A stretch of DNA of 8,879 nucleotides from Microcaldota archaeon (GTDB lineage Archaea; Micrarchaeota; Micrarchaeia; Anstonellales; Bilamarchaeaceae). Below, in pieces: positions 6,801 through 8,879 of the stretch. The DNA lies in contig DYTL01000020.1 in NCBI GenBank assembly GCA_020726005.1, positions 1-8,879 of the forward strand, in the 5' to 3' direction. Within the stretch, counting starts at the first letter, position 1. Every line of letters starts with the position of its first letter. Below the pieces are notes generated by a model, which was given only the letters and a program-made list of their open reading frames with translations, did no database searches and was not told the DNA's origin. The translations under genes and the position numbers were made by a program.

Positions 6801-8879
6801 TAGAATAATTAATGGTGTTTTTGTACTTCAGGATGAAAATGGAAAACAAAAGCGCACATTAAACATTAACGAATTGAATACAAAATATAATCGTGAATTA
6901 CTGTCAAATGACATTTATCAGAAGATCCTCAACAACATACCGAAATTGAAAAAGCAACCTTTACTCAATGATATCTCTTTTCTTGAACAACTTCTTATAA
7001 AAGCAAATTTACCAACAGTTGAATTAACATCTGGACTTAATATATTAAAGAAATTTTCTACTTCTTCATTATCAATTGGTATGGAGGAATATGCAACGCT
7101 TGCCGATGATGGAATACGCGCTGCTGCGGCAATGCGTAAAATTATATCTTCGCATTCTATGGACAATACAGAAAAATTCAAACTTCTTCGTGTACTTGAC
7201 AGTGTTGATCCGCATATGCAAACTCAGCGTCAGTTAACTCAGTCCGAAATTAATGGAATTAGGGATATACTAATTGGACAACGTCAAGATTCAGCAGAAA
7301 TAAAAATAGCTTTTCTAAAACAGTTTAGTGCGGCAACTCAAGATTACCAAAGTATTTGGACTGATCCAAAAATTAAGTTCTTTAAACTTATAACTGAAAA
7401 ACAACATGCAGAAGAAGTTGGTCATCAAACTACTTGGTTCGAAAGATTATTTGACAAAATAGGGCTATATAATGCATTGCGCGGTATTGCACAAAGTATA
7501 GAAATAGCTAGCTGTCCTCCATCAAGAAGGGAATTCGCAGCAATGGGTAATGCTGTTTCGATAAGCGAGCTTTACCGCGAACGCGGTAGTGATATGAGAA
7601 TGCAGATAAAAACCCCGGGATATTTAGATAATGAATTACGTTCGGCTTATATTGATGCAGACCGTATAAAGCTTGAAAAGGCATATGATAATTATGCTGA
7701 TTCTACTCACAGATTTTTTAGTGCGTATGTACCAGGTTTTACTAGAGATCCAAGAGGCACTTCTACTCAGTGGGGTCGTCAATGGTATTTACAAGCAATG
7801 TATCAAAGAGGAGCTGCAATGGGTCCGGAATCCTCAGGTGCTGACGCAGAAAGATCATACTTAAGTCCATTGGGTTGGTTCTTTGCACAAACGTTTCTTC
7901 GTTCTACATCTATAAATTGGATGTTAGCCAGTCCATTTGTTAGAATGATGCGCAGTTTTCAGACCGCGGCTTATGGTTATCCTACTATATGGGATAGAAA
8001 CATAACTCCGACTGGCGATTTTGATTTATTGTATCCATGGCAATATGTAAGTTATTCTGGCTGGCAAAAGACAAGAGCATTATTCAATCCCCAGGAATCG
8101 ATATTCAACGTAGGAAAATTTAGACCTGGATACATAGCTGCGCGTACATTTCAACTTATACCTGGACTAAATATGCTTAGTTATCTCTTTCCGCAACTTG
8201 AACCTGGAAGCGGAGGAAAAGAACTTGGAAAATATGGTTGGTATAAGAATTTGACTAAAGTTCCTGGTCTTGGTTCAATTTTAGGACAATCTCACTCTCA
8301 GTTAAGCCAACGCGCAGGTATGGACATACGCGATGGTTTAAAGCAAAGACCTGAGGATTTCTCTCAATGGAAAGGCGGCAGTGCTTTCCACCATTTCACG
8401 GATTCTGCGAATCCGGGCATTTCATATGTAGGTTATAGAGGACAAGGAATGATAGCCTCGCGAATAGCTCGTCATTTAGTAAGCAATATTGGAGATTATT
8501 CGTTGAGGCAATTTTATAAAAGCGACTCATACCTAGATAGACAAGCTAGCTTTTCAATGGCAAGAAGAGGGATATCTGCTGAAATGAAACGATTACACTT
8601 CCAGGAAGAATTAACTGGCTATGGGATAACTTCAAATCCTATGTGGGCCCCGCTTTTGATTCCAACATTTGGAATAGCAGCAGGGAAATGGATAAGAAAA
8701 TCCTCTGTCCCATCTGTAATAGCTGGTTTAGCGGGAATGACAGCGCTTGGTCCTGCAGGAGCTTTATTAGGAGCTCCCGGTGTATTATATTATGGAACTA
8801 AAGGTGCGCGTAGTTATATAAACAAAACAAAAAAATTAAGAGAGGAAGAAGCGAGAATTCGCGCATGCGGTATTCCTGC
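3892..8879 (+). CDS. Giant membrane-anchored protein of unknown family, first 1662 residues (runs off right edge)
   Basis: One frame stays open from ATG 3892 to the window end: 1662 full codons and two bases, no stop, which in such AT-rich DNA is strong evidence of coding. Residues 1-24 form a signal peptide (Arg3/Arg7, then GLLLLFLLVSFSFA, likely cut before Gln25). Residues 25-212 look like a small extracytoplasmic domain with a CPSC motif (28-31), Cys122 and Cys155, and a beta-rich part (SSITIYIEF). Residues 213-230 are a transmembrane helix, followed by a basic, proline-rich stretch (PRVPKPKP), so the rest is probably cytoplasmic. Residues 235-1583 are mainly polar and helical-looking, with a Trp/Tyr-rich patch (about 790-900) and an Arg/Gly/aromatic-rich part (about 1264-1560). 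Two hydrophobic Gly/Ala-rich segments follow (about 1585-1598 and 1605-1635), then a charged, probably coiled helix (KTKKLREEEARIR). No catalytic motif or Walker box is seen. I recognise no family. ATA-rich codon use resembles carB, so no sign of recent transfer. Confidence 0.93.
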   Translation, partial: MHRENIRLTNGLLLLFLLVSFSFAQGVCPSCFATHIGIMEKDGEITATLFEVDQNIKLTQNLAYFDDKTKEYLGGKEGLTIQQMKETESVISRDVKIEPVSDANLFFYYYDRIGTKKEIPGCKQLKTDSKQLISYNDYTIDPPKIKTKIIPYTICKIPENLYAHSSITIYIEFKGDQFRKPSEREITIYDISAGGLNVLARSLQNNIDPTSSACLGGLILIGLLFASMYFSGKSPLTYLDLTVPRVPKPKPIGFSPVIASTGNIRIAISASRDLKYLDKIIKYHSMADFRGLEKNIEAAINQSKRNGIKQSEVRKYIARFLAVRKEDWRQFLENGDEKVMLRRLEKEGAIPSLLLMAMNQHISAGKIVTEMGIVGGNPFQWVKNIVKYVRMVPLIGTFSGVGISSFSFTARTMKDMAKTLVSFPLRKVLGNEYDNLAKKKELTGINKIVYGIASMTDPKKIELGKLFPLHEYTKRFYDDTRDACYDEITINVLWQEIYKQLKKKNQESMNNILPNMMDFKKIFIDHCFIEALEEVKIPNRLLNALRNTYLSPKQQAEIALNYANANRLGVSSSFVNDARELYNKLNEIDTHDSSFVRARDLVKFMHERYHVNQPTDISHNILDGKFFMTVGRDNLYHEENGVKKNFGFFTLGLREFVQQFSFLGTKKSSESFTIADSFKLAWAKMVSQVFGNRDWYLEQGNDITLYDPALKKTRAASFVEDVLGMSKEDLKNVRNTMKDYLFSLMSDEGKVEATKVAKKGKAAIDVVENFLYGYDIKATKKAEEETLNPFRRRAWYHMESETYPDEKYWKPNMNFLWTSIGQVDHRTTILHLVRGEKYWANMPRSEVAWSLIENYMDTRFANILNGNQWDFFGYEKRGQYFERFSRVDMQKFFNETWNFYDKVNKALGSFYIIKTGKKSYSNRELENFLSNEKNIILTYYDLTHGKTPFIYTHDCLYIPYIKGMPVSDFDRIINGVFVLQDENGKQKRTLNINELNTKYNRELLSNDIYQKILNNIPKLKKQPLLNDISFLEQLLIKANLPTVELTSGLNILKKFSTSSLSIGMEEYATLADDGIRAAAAMRKIISSHSMDNTEKFKLLRVLDSVDPHMQTQRQLTQSEINGIRDILIGQRQDSAEIKIAFLKQFSAATQDYQSIWTDPKIKFFKLITEKQHAEEVGHQTTWFERLFDKIGLYNALRGIAQSIEIASCPPSRREFAAMGNAVSISELYRERGSDMRMQIKTPGYLDNELRSAYIDADRIKLEKAYDNYADSTHRFFSAYVPGFTRDPRGTSTQWGRQWYLQAMYQRGAAMGPESSGADAERSYLSPLGWFFAQTFLRSTSINWMLASPFVRMMRSFQTAAYGYPTIWDRNITPTGDFDLLYPWQYVSYSGWQKTRALFNPQESIFNVGKFRPGYIAARTFQLIPGLNMLSYLFPQLEPGSGGKELGKYGWYKNLTKVPGLGSILGQSHSQLSQRAGMDIRDGLKQRPEDFSQWKGGSAFHHFTDSANPGISYVGYRGQGMIASRIARHLVSNIGDYSLRQFYKSDSYLDRQASFSMARRGISAEMKRLHFQEELTGYGITSNPMWAPLLIPTFGIAAGKWIRKSSVPSVIAGLAGMTALGPAGALLGAPGVLYYGTKGARSYINKTKKLREEEARIRACGIP
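3922..3963 (+). other. Signal peptide core of the giant protein
   Basis: Residues 11-24 (GLLLLFLLVSFSFA) are a 14-residue hydrophobic core preceded by a short N-region with Arg3 and Arg7 and ending in S-F-A before Gln25, an acceptable signal peptidase I site. The following QGVC does not match a lipobox (Leu-Ala/Ser-Gly/Ala-Cys), so lipoprotein anchoring is unlikely. If uncleaved, it would act as a first membrane helix; either way residues 25-212 end up outside. Confidence 0.75.
4528..4581 (+). other. Transmembrane helix of the giant protein
   Basis: Residues 213-230 (ACLGGLILIGLLFASMYF) are continuously hydrophobic and bounded by polar NNIDPTSS before and SGKSP with several Lys/Arg after. 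By the positive-inside rule the following chain faces the cytoplasm. This helix separates the Cys-containing ectodomain from the much larger remainder. Confidence 0.8.
8644..8796 (+). other. Gly/Ala-rich hydrophobic region near the visible C-terminus of the giant protein
   Basis: Residues 1585-1598 (WAPLLIPTFGIAAG) and about 1605-1635 (starting SVPSVIAGLAGM, ending GVLYYG) are two hydrophobic stretches joined by the short basic link KWIRKS. The second has many Gly, Ala and Pro. This could be a membrane hairpin returning to the same side, or an amphipathic element buried in a complex. Glycine-rich hydrophobic segments also occur in phage tape-measure and toxin-type proteins, but that resemblance is general and no homology is claimed. 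Confidence 0.5.

Noticed and set aside
7673..7864. Plus-strand frame of 63 residues overlapping the giant gene, and minus-strand frames at 4455-4694, 5028-5231 and 6918-7181
   Set aside because: The giant frame runs through them without a stop; these are shadows without start signals or recognisable protein character.
1..8879. CRISPR array, tRNA, insertion sequence or prophage integration site
   Set aside because: I read both strands of the non-coding stretches and found no regularly spaced repeats, no tRNA cloverleaf, no transposase and no long terminal repeats.

Overview
The window looks like an AT-rich chromosomal segment of an archaeon, possibly of the DPANN type. Three things suggest this. 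Upstream of the genes there are TATA-like boxes about 25-30 bases before the expected transcription starts. The giant gene at the right appears leaderless (TATA box 3861-3869, ATG at 3892, no ribosome binding site). Isoleucine codons are dominated by ATA. The assignment is an inference from sequence style; an AT-rich bacterium is not excluded, and no rRNA or tRNA is present to settle it.

Layout, left to right. (1) 1-198, minus strand: the N-terminal 66 codons of an unrecognised protein with a strong Shine-Dalgarno, running off the left edge. (2) 199-636: a divergent intergenic region with several TATA-like boxes, a cluster of short TTCG/CGAA dyads, and one doubtful 46-codon small ORF (434-574). 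(3) 637-3765, plus strand: carB, an intact carbamoyl-phosphate synthase large chain of 1042 residues with both ATP-grasp halves and the C-terminal MGS-like regulatory domain. carA is not beside it. (4) 3766-3891: a short spacer holding the promoter of the next gene. (5) 3892-8879, plus strand: one uninterrupted frame of 1662 codons running off the right edge. It encodes a giant protein of no family I recognise: signal peptide, small Cys-containing ectodomain, one transmembrane helix, about 1350 residues of probably cytoplasmic chain, then a Gly/Ala-rich hydrophobic region near the visible end.

How the genes relate. carB supplies carbamoyl phosphate for pyrimidine (and arginine) synthesis and shows no functional link to its neighbours. 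The giant gene has its own promoter and is probably a separate transcription unit. It is the most interesting object here: over half of the window is one secretory-route, membrane-anchored protein whose role cannot be named from sequence alone. Genes beyond the right edge would be the best clue to what system it belongs to.
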